Source: an unidentified bacterial endosymbiont (lineage in GTDB: Bacteria; Pseudomonadota; Gammaproteobacteria; Enterobacterales; G038960095). Taken from it: DNA of 64,000 bases. A model generated the notes under the pieces. The model searched no databases, had not been told where the DNA came from, and saw only the letters and a list, made by a program, of their open reading frames with translations. The DNA lies in assembly GCF_918320885.1 (NCBI RefSeq), contig NZ_OU907312.1:620465-684464 (forward strand), read 5' to 3'. Made by a program: the position numbers and the translations under genes. Of this stretch, positions 46,811 to 55,499 are shown piece after piece. Numbering within the stretch: position 1 is the first letter of the stretch; each line of letters starts with the position of its first letter.

Positions 46811-48847
46811 TCACTGCTCGTGGTGCCCAAGCTGCTGAAGGCGCTGTTTGGCCATAGAGTCGCCTTGCTGCGCTGCTTGTCGATACCACTACACGGCGGT
46901 CTTAGCATCCTCTGATACCCCTAGACCCCGCTCGTACACCACGCCCAGGTTAAATTGTGCCGCTGGATAACCTTGCTCAGCTGCTTGTCGATACCACTCC
47001 ACGGCGGTCTTAGCGTCCTGTGGTACCCCTAGACCCCGCTTGTACATCACGCCCAGGTTATTTTGTGCCTCTGGACAACCTTGCTCAGCTGCTTGTCGAT
47101 ACCACTCCACGGCGGTCTTAGCGTCCTGTGGTACCCCTAGACCCCGCTCGTACATCACCCCCAGTTTACATTGTGCCGCTGGATCACCTTGCTCAGCTGC
47201 TTGTCGATACCACTCCACGGCGGTCTTAGCGTCCTGTGGTACCCCTAGGCCCCGCTCGTACATCAGGCCCAGGTTATTTTGTGCCTCTGGACAACCTTGC
47301 TCAGCTGCTTGTCGATACCACTCCACGGCGATCTTAGCGTCCTGTGGTACCCCTAGACCCCGCTTGTACATCACGCCCAGGTTATTTTGTGCCTCTGGAC
47401 AACCTTGCTCAGCTGCTTGTCGATACCACTCCACGGCGGTCTTAGCGTCCTCTGATACCCCTAAACCCCGCTCGTACATATAGCCCAGGTTATATTGTGC
47501 CGCCGGATAACCTTGCTCAGCTGCTTGTCGATACCACTCCACGGCGGTCTTAGCGTCCTGTGGTACCCCTAGACCCCGCTTGTACATCACGCCCAGGTTA
47601 TTTTGTGCCTCTGGACAACCTTGCTCAGCTGCTTGTCGATACCACTTCACGGCGGTCTTAGCGTCCTGTGGTACCCCTAGACCCCGCTTGTACATCACCC
47701 CCAGTTTACATTGTGCCGCTGGATCACCTTGCTCAGCTGCTTGTCGATACCACTCCTCGGCGGTCTTAGCGTCCTCTGATACCCCTAGACCCTGCTCGTA
47801 CATCATGCCCAGGTTATATTGTGCCCCTGGATAACCTTGCTCAGCTGCTTGTCGATACCACTTCACGGCGGTCTTAGCGTCCTTTGATACCCCTAGACCC
47901 TGCTCGTACATATTGCCCAGGTTATTTTGTGCCACTGGATGACCTTGCTCAGCTGCTTGTCGATACCACTTCACGGCGGTCTTAGCGTCCTCTACCCCTA
48001 GACCCCGCTCGTACATCACACCCAGGTTATATTGTGCCATCGGATAACCTTGATTGGCAGCCTTGATGAACCACTCCAGCGCGGCCTTATGATTTTGTGA
48101 TACCCCTAGACCCTGATCGTACATATAGCCCAAGCTACATTGTGCCTTCGGATAACCTTGATTGGCAGCCTTACTGTACCACTCCAGCGCAGCCTTATGA
48201 TTTTGTGATACTCCTAGACCCTGATAGTACATCGCGCCCAGGTTACATTGTGCCACTGGCTCACCTTGCTCAGCTGCTTGTCGATACCACTCCTCGGCGA
48301 TCTTAGCGTCCTGTGGTACCCCTAGACCCAGACGGTACATATGGCCCAGGTTATTTTGTGCCATCGGATAATCTTGATTGGCAGCCTTACTGTACCACTC
48401 CAGCGCGGCCTTATGATTTTGTGATACCCCTAGACCCTGATGGTACATCACGCCCAGGTTATATTGTGCCTTTGGATAACCTTGATTGGCAGCCTTACTG
48501 TACCACTCCAGCGCGGCCTTATGATTTTGTGGTACCCCTAGACCCTGATAGTACATCACGCCCAGGTTATTTTGTGCCGCTGGATATCCTTGATTGGCAG
48601 CCTTACTGTACCACTCCAGCGCGGCCTTATGATTCTGTGAGACTCCTTGCCCCACTTCGTACCTCACCCCCAGGTTATATTGTGCCTCAGGATCACCTTG
48701 CTCAGCTGCTGCTCGAATTTGCTTCAGGTGACTCAAGTCATTGGGCAAGGGTTTAACCGGGTGATGAGCAAAGTAAACTACGCCGCTCACCAGGAGTAAA
48801 CTGATGCTGAAGATCGCTAGCAACGTTTTTTTCATTAATTTCGCCAT
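46811..48847 (-). pseudogene. Long Sel1-repeat protein, C-terminus cut by an amber codon
   Basis: From the ATG at 48847 (GAGGGAG five bases upstream) the frame gives an N-terminal membrane anchor or signal (MKKTLLAIFSISLLLVSGVV) and about seventeen 36-residue Sel1 repeats of the type AQNNLGVMYKRGLGVPQDAK, EWYRQAAEQG. A TAG at 46889-46891 stops it after 652 residues. Past the TAG the same frame continues WYRQAAQQGDSMAKQRLQQL to a TGA at 46811-46813, exactly as the intact paralogue at 49338 ends. GAG-to-TAG therefore removed only the last half-repeat and tail, and a truncated protein may still be made and work. Sel1 proteins scaffold protein-protein contacts, often in host interaction. Confidence 0.85.
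46900..48700. repeat. 108-bp tandem repeats encoding Sel1 units
   Basis: About seventeen copies of a 108-bp unit run through the gene, each carrying strings such as cttgctcagctgcttgtcga and ggcggtcttagcgtcctg. Two subtypes occur: one with ctgcttgtcgataccact (YRQAAEQG) in the 3' two-thirds, one with gattggcagccttactgtac (YSKAANQG) near the 5' end. Many copies are almost identical, implying recent expansion or gene conversion. Confidence 0.85.
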
Positions 48848-48897
48848 CACGGCTCCCTCTGCTGCTGATTCATCGGCACTCTCAATAATAGTACATA

Positions 48898-48966
48898 TCA
48901 CCCAGGTTATTTTGTGCCATCGGAAAACCTTGATTGGCAGCCTTGCTGTACCACTCCAGCGCGTCC
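48898..48966 (-). pseudogene. Fragment of a third Sel1-repeat gene
   Basis: The minus strand reads DALEWYSKAANQGFPMAQNN and then LGDMYYY-stop, one partial Sel1 unit of the YSKAANQG subtype. It abuts the IS30 remnant, so it looks like the end of a copy truncated by insertion or recombination. Confidence 0.6.
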
Positions 48967-49171
48967 TTATGCTAGTTATCAGCGGGGTACCAATGAAAAT
49001 ACTAATGGTTTAATCCGTCGATGCTGGCCTAAAAAAATGTGTATGGGGCCTCTGAGCAAACAGGAGATTAGAGATATGGAATTACGCCTTAATATGACTC
49101 CCAGAAAAGTGCTTTTGGGTCTAACTCCCTTGGAAGCTTATACCGGCTGCCGTGTTGCACTTATTGCGTGA
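48967..49171 (+). pseudogene. IS30-family transposase, C-terminal remnant
   Basis: The frame reads YQRGTNENTNGLIRRCWPKK, then MELRLNMTPRKVLLGLTPLE and AYTGCRVALIA-stop. The string QRGTNENTNGLIR, followed by L-N-x-x-P-R-K and TP-E, is the conserved C-terminal end of IS30 transposases. The N-terminal helix-turn-helix and first acidic residues are absent and no inverted ends are seen. Confidence 0.85.
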
Positions 49172-49337
49172 ATCCAGCGTTGGTGACGTGGGGAAATATC
49201 CCTGGAGAGGGGGTGGCTTTTGCGGCGGGCAGGGGCGATACAGGCTACCTTTCCGGATGTACATTCCTCTAGCGCTAGCCCTAATAGAGCAGCCGCACCG
49301 CTTGACGTTCGATCCCCGCTCTCTACGTTCTCAGTAG

Positions 49338-50183
49338 CTAGTAGTACCCGAGCTGCTGCAGGCGCTGTTTGGCCATAGAGTTGCCTTGCTGGGCTGCTCG
49401 TCGGTACCACTCCACAGCAACCCACCCATCCTGTAAGACCCCTAAGCCATTGTCATACATGATCCCAAGGTTATATTCGGAACAAGCATTACCCTGCTGA
49501 GCTGCTTTACGAAACCACTCCAGGGCTACCTGGTGATTTTGTAAGGCTCCTTGGCCATTTTTATACATCAAACCCAGATTATTTTGGGCACCACAGTGTC
49601 CTTGCACCGCGGACTTATAGTACCACTCGACAGCAGCCGAATGATCCTGCGCTACCCCTAAACCGTTTTGATGCATCAGAGCCAGATTATATTGGGCTTC
49701 AGCAGCGCCTTGCTTAGCCGCTGAATGAAACCACTCCAGGGCGATCTTATAATCTAGTGGTACACCGTGAGCATTGACATACATGGTTCCCAGGTTATTT
49801 TGTCCTGCTACATTCCCTTGCTTAGCCGCTTTATAGTACCACCCTACAGCCACCTTATAATTTTGTGATACTCCTAAGCCTCGTTGGTACATCAATCCAA
49901 GATCATTTTGAGCAGAAGAGTGACCCTGCACAGCCGCCTGATAGAACCACTTGACAGCGCTTGAATTATCCCGTGCTATTCCATTCCCATCCCTATACAT
50001 AGCACCCAGAATATATTGAGCCCCTGGGTCACCTTGCTTAGCGTCTTCTCGAATTTTATTAACCTGACTCAACTTATCCGACGATGGTTTAACTGGGTGA
50101 TGAGCAGAGTAAACTACGCCGCTCACCAGGAGTAAACTGATGCTGAAGATCGCTACCAATGGTTTTTTCATTAATTTTGCCAT
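49338..50183 (-). CDS. Sel1-repeat protein (intact paralogue)
   Basis: The 281-residue protein starts MAKLMKKPLVAIFSISLLLV, the same membrane or signal segment as the 48847 gene, followed by about seven Sel1 repeats (AQYILGAMYRDGNGIARDNS, KWFYQAAVQG and similar) and the tail WYRRAAQQGNSMAKQRLQQL. It is intact where its paralogue is stopped. The frame extends into nfuA to 50258, but the ATG at 50183 has GAGGGAG five bases upstream. Its 3' flank resembles that of the longer paralogue, so gene and flank were duplicated together. Function unknown. Confidence 0.85.
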   Translation of the reverse strand: MAKLMKKPLVAIFSISLLLVSGVVYSAHHPVKPSSDKLSQVNKIREDAKQGDPGAQYILGAMYRDGNGIARDNSSAVKWFYQAAVQGHSSAQNDLGLMYQRGLGVSQNYKVAVGWYYKAAKQGNVAGQNNLGTMYVNAHGVPLDYKIALEWFHSAAKQGAAEAQYNLALMHQNGLGVAQDHSAAVEWYYKSAVQGHCGAQNNLGLMYKNGQGALQNHQVALEWFRKAAQQGNACSEYNLGIMYDNGLGVLQDGWVAVEWYRRAAQQGNSMAKQRLQQLGYY

Positions 50184-50217
50184 CACGGCTCCCTCTGTTG
50201 CTGACTCATCTGTACCT

Positions 50218-50793
50218 TCAATAATAGGAGTGCTCGCCGGCTTGATGCTCGGTGACATCTTGAACGCCGGTTAATTCGGGGAAATGCGCCAACAGCTCCT
50301 TCTCAATTCCCTCTTTTAGGGTGACATCCACCATGGCACAGCCATTACAGCCACCGCCAAATTGCAGCACCACGCCGCCTGCTTCGGTGATCTCCACCAG
50401 CGTCACTCGCCCGCCATGGCCAGCTAATTGTGGGTTCACTGTCGCTTGTAAAAAATAGTCAACTCGATCGAACAGCGGCGCATCTGCGGCCACCTTGGCC
50501 AGTTTGGCATTCGGGGCTTTAATGGTTAACTGTGATCCCAAAGATTCGGTGACAAAATCAATCACCGCCTGTTGCAAAAAGGGGAGCATCGGTGACTCAA
50601 TATAAGCCACAAAGCCCTCAAAGGGGAGCGATTGATCCTCTGCGGTCACCGCCTCCGGTGGGCAGTAGGAGACCCCACACTCCGCTTGCACGGTGCCGGG
50701 ATAGCTCACATAGACGCGGATCTGAGTCCCCAGCGGCTGCTCCGCTAGCAGTTGTCGAAAATGGGCCTGGGCGGCTTCAGTAATTTGTATCAT
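50218..50793 (-). CDS. nfuA: Fe-S cluster carrier NfuA
   Basis: The 191-residue protein (same length as E. coli) delivers 4Fe-4S clusters to target enzymes, especially under stress. The N-terminal degenerate A-type domain includes [20 protein letters not shown]; the C-terminal Nfu domain has the cluster motif [20 protein letters not shown] and the conserved end [10 protein letters not shown]. It follows gntX on the same strand as in E. coli. Confidence 0.97.
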   Translation of the reverse strand: MIQITEAAQAHFRQLLAEQPLGTQIRVYVSYPGTVQAECGVSYCPPEAVTAEDQSLPFEGFVAYIESPMLPFLQQAVIDFVTESLGSQLTIKAPNAKLAKVAADAPLFDRVDYFLQATVNPQLAGHGGRVTLVEITEAGGVVLQFGGGCNGCAMVDVTLKEGIEKELLAHFPELTGVQDVTEHQAGEHSYY

Positions 50794-50849
50794 GATAAGT
50801 CTTCTCTCAGCTAAACACGCAACCAGGCTGCGCTGATTTCGCTAGTCTA

Positions 50850-51581
50850 CTATAAGCTCTGGGTTCGACCTAGCGTCCAAATGTGGATTTCAGCCACCCC
50901 CGCCCGACGCAGCAGCTGGCTCAAGGCCGCCACGGTGCTGCCGGTGGTGACCACATCATCGATCAAGACCACCCGAGTGCCCGCCAGCCGCACCTCAGCA
51001 CCTGGCGCTAGCGCAAAGGCACGGCGCAGGTTGCGCCGCCGTGCCACGGCAGGCAGTTGCTGTTGTGGTACCGTCGCCTGCACCCGCTGCAATAGCGTGG
51101 CATCCCACGCGACCCCTAACCAGTGGGCGAGATTGGCCGCTAACAGTGCGGATTGGTTAAAGCCTCGTCGCCAGTGGCGCCACCAATGCAACGGCACCGG
51201 CAGTAGGAGATCGGGTTTTTCCAGCCCTAACCAGCGCCGTTGGGCTAACCACCGTAATAGCAGCAACCGCGCCAAGGTGGGGGCTAGCTCAAAGCGCCGC
51301 TGAAATTTAAACTGGTTGATCAAGCGACTCACCGGTGGTCCATACGGCGCCACGGCGAGTAAAGTATCCCAAGGGGGTGGTTTTTGTAGGCAACGACCAC
51401 ACAACGCTTGAGGGAGGGCGGTTGGCAGCCCACAACAACGACAGCAGGCCTGGGCTAGGAGATTCGGCAGCCAGTCGGTGGGCCAACAAACACTACAAAT
51501 CCCTTGGGCTGCCGACCACACTGATTGCTGACATAACCGACAGCAGCCGGTTGGCGTGAATCGATAGAGAGGCCAGCGCAT
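50850..51581 (-). CDS. gntX: ComF-family phosphoribosyltransferase-like protein (GntX)
   Basis: The 243-residue protein has an N-terminal cysteine-rich zinc-ribbon-like region (CCRLCQQSV, CCRCCGLPTALPQALCGRC) and a C-terminal PRTase fold with LLLPVPLHWWRHWRRGFNQS and the PRPP loop VVLIDDVVTTGST. In E. coli the homologue is needed to use extracellular DNA as a nutrient. bioH, its divergent neighbour in E. coli, is missing. Confidence 0.9.
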   Translation of the reverse strand: MRWPLYRFTPTGCCRLCQQSVWSAAQGICSVCWPTDWLPNLLAQACCRCCGLPTALPQALCGRCLQKPPPWDTLLAVAPYGPPVSRLINQFKFQRRFELAPTLARLLLLRWLAQRRWLGLEKPDLLLPVPLHWWRHWRRGFNQSALLAANLAHWLGVAWDATLLQRVQATVPQQQLPAVARRRNLRRAFALAPGAEVRLAGTRVVLIDDVVTTGSTVAALSQLLRRAGVAEIHIWTLGRTQSL

Positions 51582-51708
51582 CTTGGTAGCGTAACGGATG
51601 CTCCCGCAAACAACACGCTTTTATCACCCTGCCCAGCTAACTTTTAGAAGTAGATCCAGAATCCATGGCCAATGCTACGACTGATAACCCCCGCAAACAC
51701 CACGCCAC

Positions 51709-51954
51709 TCAAGCAACATAACGGTAGTAGCAGCGACGCTGACAAACCCTGGCTGAGCTACAGCCGACCACACAACCGAAGCAGCCTCGCTTGACAGTCG
51801 GCTCGGGTACCTTTTCTACTTTTCCCAAAGCAATCAACCGTTCTAACAGCGCCGTGAGTAAATTAGCAGAGACGTTTAACTGGCGACTCAGCGCTTGTAG
51901 CTCTACCACCCCAGCCAGTGCCACAGCGTCACGAAGCTGTAATAAGCTGATCAC
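51709..51954 (-). CDS. feoC: Ferrous iron transport accessory protein FeoC
   Basis: The 81-residue protein has an N-terminal winged helix (LLQLRDAVALAGVVELQALS) and a C-terminal cysteine cluster (KRGCFGCVVGCSSARVCQRR) that can bind Fe-S. It starts with GTG overlapping the feoB stop (GTGA), as the last gene of feoABC. It is thought to stabilise FeoB or sense oxygen or iron. Confidence 0.85.
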   Translation of the reverse strand: MISLLQLRDAVALAGVVELQALSRQLNVSANLLTALLERLIALGKVEKVPEPTVKRGCFGCVVGCSSARVCQRRCYYRYVA

Positions 51955-54287
51955 CGACCCCCCTCCTCTGTAAGCCGCAGCTCAGCAGGCCGCTGAAATA
52001 ACGAACCAACCCTCTGCCGAGGGGGCCAACGCGTTAAGAGCGCAAACAGTAAGGCATTAAATACCAAGATACCCGCCATCGTATAACTACTCTGCAGCGG
52101 ATGTTGACTAAAAGTGACGCTTTGATAGTAGAGCGTCGCCAACGAATAGGCGACATTCACCCCCCAAAAAAATGAAAACCACATCCACCGCCACCCACTT
52201 TCACGCCCAATAGCGCCCAGGGTAGAGACACAGGGAATATACAGCAAGACAAAGATCAAATAGCTATAGGCAGCGGCCGGCGTTGCAAATTTGCGGGCGA
52301 GGATCGTGCGGGATAGCGGGCTCATGCCCTGATCACCGCTGGTCTCCTCGGTTGCTCCCCGAGAATTCACCCACCCGTCAAGCTTAAAGAGGGTGAGTAA
52401 CCGCTGACCCGTCTCTCGCAGTGCCTGTTGAAGTTCCAAGCGCGGCTTAAACTGCGCCACATCCAGCGGTTCATAGAGCCGCTCTTCTGCCGCGTAGAGC
52501 GTGTCTAAAGTCCCCAAGACCACCTCTTTGGCAATCGCCCCAGTGAGCAACCCTACAGTCGCTGGCCAATTCTCCTCCTGAAGGCCAAGGGGTTTCAATA
52601 ATGGGGTGAGCCGTTGGCCCACGCTCTCCAGCGCTGAAACCGGCTGCTCAGGACTCACCAACGCACCGGTTATCGTGCGGGTTTGTAAGCCACCAATCAG
52701 CAGATTCACCAGAATAATGAGTTTTCCTGCACGCCAGATAAACCCTGTTAAGCGATGCCAAATTTGCACGCCAACCACACGGAGTGAAGGACGCTGGTAG
52801 GGAGGCAGCTCCATCACAAAAGGAGCACTGGCGCCCTGCAGCAGCGTCCGCTTCAAGAGCAATCCGGTCCCCACGGCAACGCCAATCCCTAGTAGGTATA
52901 AAGCAAACAGTGGAAAGACCCCAGAGCGTCCAAAAAAAGTGGCAGAAAACACGACAAAAATCGCCAAGCGAGCACTGCAGGTCATAAAGGGGGCAATGAG
53001 AATGGTGAGTAGCCGCTCCCGTTCTCCATTCAGGGTGCGGGTTCCCATAATCGACGGCACATTACAACCAAAGCCAATAATCAGCGGTGCGAAAGCTTTT
53101 CCTGGTAATCCCAGCGCCTGCATGAAGCGGTCCATCACAAATGCGGCCCGGGCGAGGTAGCCAGAATCCTCCAACAACCCCAAACAGAGAAACAGCAAAC
53201 CGATGGGGGGAATCAAGGGCATCAAAGTGTTGATGCCGCCCCCGATACCCTGCGCCAGCAGGTGGATTAAACCCTGGGGTAATCCTAGACAGCCTCCCAG
53301 CCACTGAGTGCCCTGACTCAATAGGAGGGCTGCACTCCGTTCAAATAGCGGTTGCAGGGCATCGCCAAGCCGAATCGATAAGAAAAACATCGCGTACAGA
53401 ACCCCCAGAAATAGTGGGATCCCTAACCATCGGTTCAAGAAGATAGTGTCTAGCCGGTGCATGAGCTGATGAGCGCTCTCTGGGGAGGGCTCCATCCCAG
53501 CACAGAGGGTGGCGATCGCGCAGTACCGCGCATCGGCAATCAGTAGGGCAGCCTCCTCGCCCAGCGCCTGCTGTACGGCTCGCTGTGCGTCATTCAGTCG
53601 TAAAGCCAGCTGCTCGCTGGGTTCACTGGATCGATCACCTTCAAGCAGTTGTAACGCTAACCAACGTGCCTGAGGGGTCGATAGCGGCGACGGCAGCTGC
53701 TGGATAATAGACGGCAGTTGCTGTTCAATGGCGTCTGGGTAAATGACCGGCCAGGTAGTCACGTGCCCGCTGTGATCATCAATCGCTTGATAGAGTTGTT
53801 GCAATCCCTCTCCGCGAGTGGCCACCATCGGAATGACGGGGAGTGCTAACCGCTCTGACAGCTGCTGAACCTCCAGTGTCATCCCACAAGCCAAAGCGCT
53901 ATCAAACCGATTCAGCACGACCAGGCAGGGAACCCCTCGCTCTAACAGTTGCACGGTTAAGTACAGATTACGCGCTAGATCAGTCGCATCTAGCACATTG
54001 ATGATGAGATCAGCCTCCCCTGAACAGAGATAACGGCAGGCTATTTGCTCATCTAATGCTGCCTGTGGGCAGGGGGTGGTTAACGAATAGATCCCCGGCA
54101 GGTCGACCAGCGTTATTTGATACCGCGCTGTACAAAACTGCCCCTCCTGACGCTCTACCGTGACCCCAGCCCAGTTCCCCACCCGCTGGTTTAAACCAGT
54201 GAGCCGGTTAAATAAAGTGCTCTTCCCACAGTTGGGATTGCCCAGCAGTGCAGCCGTCAACTGGCGTCTAGCGTTAGGCAACGGCAT
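51951..54287 (-). CDS. feoB: Ferrous iron transporter FeoB
   Basis: The 778-residue inner-membrane protein imports Fe2+. The N-terminal G domain has G1 GNPNCGKST (16-24), G2 in RVGNWAGVTVE, G3 DLPG, and G4 NRFD. The membrane core carries the Cys-containing gates GFGCNVPSIMGTRTL and FMTCSARLAIF and the repeat GAIAKEVVLGTL. The ATG at 54287 is chosen over an upstream TTG at 54302; either way the gene overlaps feoA by a few codons, which implies translational coupling. E. coli FeoB is 773 residues. Confidence 0.96.
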   Translation of the reverse strand: MPLPNARRQLTAALLGNPNCGKSTLFNRLTGLNQRVGNWAGVTVERQEGQFCTARYQITLVDLPGIYSLTTPCPQAALDEQIACRYLCSGEADLIINVLDATDLARNLYLTVQLLERGVPCLVVLNRFDSALACGMTLEVQQLSERLALPVIPMVATRGEGLQQLYQAIDDHSGHVTTWPVIYPDAIEQQLPSIIQQLPSPLSTPQARWLALQLLEGDRSSEPSEQLALRLNDAQRAVQQALGEEAALLIADARYCAIATLCAGMEPSPESAHQLMHRLDTIFLNRWLGIPLFLGVLYAMFFLSIRLGDALQPLFERSAALLLSQGTQWLGGCLGLPQGLIHLLAQGIGGGINTLMPLIPPIGLLFLCLGLLEDSGYLARAAFVMDRFMQALGLPGKAFAPLIIGFGCNVPSIMGTRTLNGERERLLTILIAPFMTCSARLAIFVVFSATFFGRSGVFPLFALYLLGIGVAVGTGLLLKRTLLQGASAPFVMELPPYQRPSLRVVGVQIWHRLTGFIWRAGKLIILVNLLIGGLQTRTITGALVSPEQPVSALESVGQRLTPLLKPLGLQEENWPATVGLLTGAIAKEVVLGTLDTLYAAEERLYEPLDVAQFKPRLELQQALRETGQRLLTLFKLDGWVNSRGATEETSGDQGMSPLSRTILARKFATPAAAYSYLIFVLLYIPCVSTLGAIGRESGWRWMWFSFFWGVNVAYSLATLYYQSVTFSQHPLQSSYTMAGILVFNALLFALLTRWPPRQRVGSLFQRPAELRLTEEGGR

Positions 54288-54519
54288 CGACTGGCACGCC
54301 AACCGTCAGTTGTTCCAAATCCTTCTTGCGTAACATCACATTCAGTCGCCCGATTTCAAGTTGTACCGGATCCCCCAAAGGAGCAATCCGCACAACCCGA
54401 AACCAAGCACCTGGACGTATCCCCATAGAGAGCAATCTATGTCGATAGGCTGGGCTCATGGTGTCGGCAAAAGCCCCTATACGATAATGCTTGTGTGGTT
54501 CCAATTCACTCACAGTCAT
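54274..54519 (-). CDS. feoA: Ferrous iron transport protein FeoA
   Basis: The 81-residue SH3-like protein is required for FeoB activity. It shows YRHRLLSMGIRPGAWFRVVR and APLGDPVQLEIGRLNVMLRK, the core of the FeoA fold. It is the first gene of feoABC. yhgF, its neighbour in E. coli, is absent. Confidence 0.93.
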   Translation of the reverse strand: MTVSELEPHKHYRIGAFADTMSPAYRHRLLSMGIRPGAWFRVVRIAPLGDPVQLEIGRLNVMLRKKDLEQLTVGVPVDAVA

Positions 54520-54606
54520 ACCGGTTCATTCTCCATAGGCTACTCCCTGGTAGTCGATCAGATAATACCCGCCTATTATCGATCGCTGGCCCTATAGAAG
54601 GCAAAT

Positions 54607-54625
54607 GATAGTGAGAAACATTATC
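54607..54625. promoter_or_regulatory. Fur box upstream of feoABC
   Basis: gatagtgagaaacattatc matches 16 of 19 positions of the Fur consensus gataatgataatcattatc. It is centred about 95 bp upstream of the feoA ATG, in the 402-bp gap before greB, and should place feoABC under iron repression. No clear FNR site was found. The rest of the gap (54628-54921) shows no gene. Confidence 0.75.
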
Positions 54626-54921
54626 ATATACAATCAACCGCTGCAGCCTTATGTAACTAATTATTGCTAAAAAATCTCCCGCCGGGGTGCTTGGGGCAGA
54701 TCCCTAATAAAGGATAAAACCTTAAAGAAAGCCGCTCACACGAGGGCAACCATCCATAGACTTCATGAGTGGTTCATGTTATTAGATACCCTCATCTCTC
54801 AAGCAACCACAGTGCGATGAACGACTTTATTAAAATCCTGATAAAGTAGCTGTGGACTGTGATGACTTTTATGGCGGCTTTAAAACAATCAGGACTAGAA
54901 TCACATATCAGGTGTTGTGGA

Positions 54922-55404
54922 ATGGCAGGGACACAGTATATCACTCGGGCAGGTTGGCTCCGATTAAAAGAGGAGTTGGACTATTTATGGACGGTGGCTC
55001 GTCCAAACGCTACACAGCTGGTTGCCGAAGCGGCTGCCTTAGGCGACCGCTCAGAAAATGCGGAATATCTCTATGGTAAAAAAGCGTTACGCGAACTGGA
55101 TCGACGCATCGCTTTTTTGCGCAAGCGCTTGACGTTGCTACGAATTGTTGATCCCCACCCGCAACAAGCTGGACGGGTATTTTTTGGTGCCTGGGTGACG
55201 CTGCTGGATCAGCAAGGAGACCAGCCGTGCTACCGCTTAGTGGGCGCTGATGAATTTGATTTGAGCCAGAACTGGATCTCTATCAATGCCCCTGTAGCCC
55301 GAGCCCTCCTAGGTAAATATGTTAACGATCTCATAACCCTCTTTACCCCAAAGGGCAAAATAACCTACCGTATCCTAGCTATCGATTACCAACCCCCTAA
55401 ATAG
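54922..55404 (+). CDS. greB: Transcript cleavage factor GreB
   Basis: The 160-residue protein rescues backtracked RNA polymerase by stimulating cleavage of the transcript. The coiled-coil tip with the two catalytic acidic residues is in ALGDRSENAEYLYGKKALRE; GRVFFGAWVTLLD and SINAPVARALLGKYVNDLI follow. The frame extends upstream to 54859, but the ATG at 54922 gives the family length (158) and has AGGTG about 9 bases before it. In E. coli greB is divergent from ompR; here both run the same way. Confidence 0.93.
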   Translation: MAGTQYITRAGWLRLKEELDYLWTVARPNATQLVAEAAALGDRSENAEYLYGKKALRELDRRIAFLRKRLTLLRIVDPHPQQAGRVFFGAWVTLLDQQGDQPCYRLVGADEFDLSQNWISINAPVARALLGKYVNDLITLFTPKGKITYRILAIDYQPPK

Positions 55405-55499
55405 TAAAGTCCTGGTGTTGTTTTTCAGGAATGATCGCGACCAGGTATCTAAGTTTTCACAATGAACATACGCAGTGAGCGTTTGGGAGTCAAAGGAGC

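Noticed and set aside
46900-48700. Regularly repeated DNA that could suggest a CRISPR array.
   Set aside because: The 108-bp period is continuous coding sequence without unique spacers and translates into Sel1 repeats.
47040-48756. Several long open frames on the plus strand opposite the Sel1 gene, rich in Cys, Pro and Tyr.
   Set aside because: They mirror the 108-bp repeats of the minus-strand gene, repeat with the same period and have no independent start signals.
33645-48847. Two long frames interrupted by TAG (pldA and the Sel1 gene), suggesting TAG might be read as an amino acid.
   Set aside because: Essential or conserved genes here end in TAG at the expected length (rpoC, xerC, sbcB, greB, the OppA-like gene), so TAG is a normal stop. 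Two point mutations are the simpler reading.
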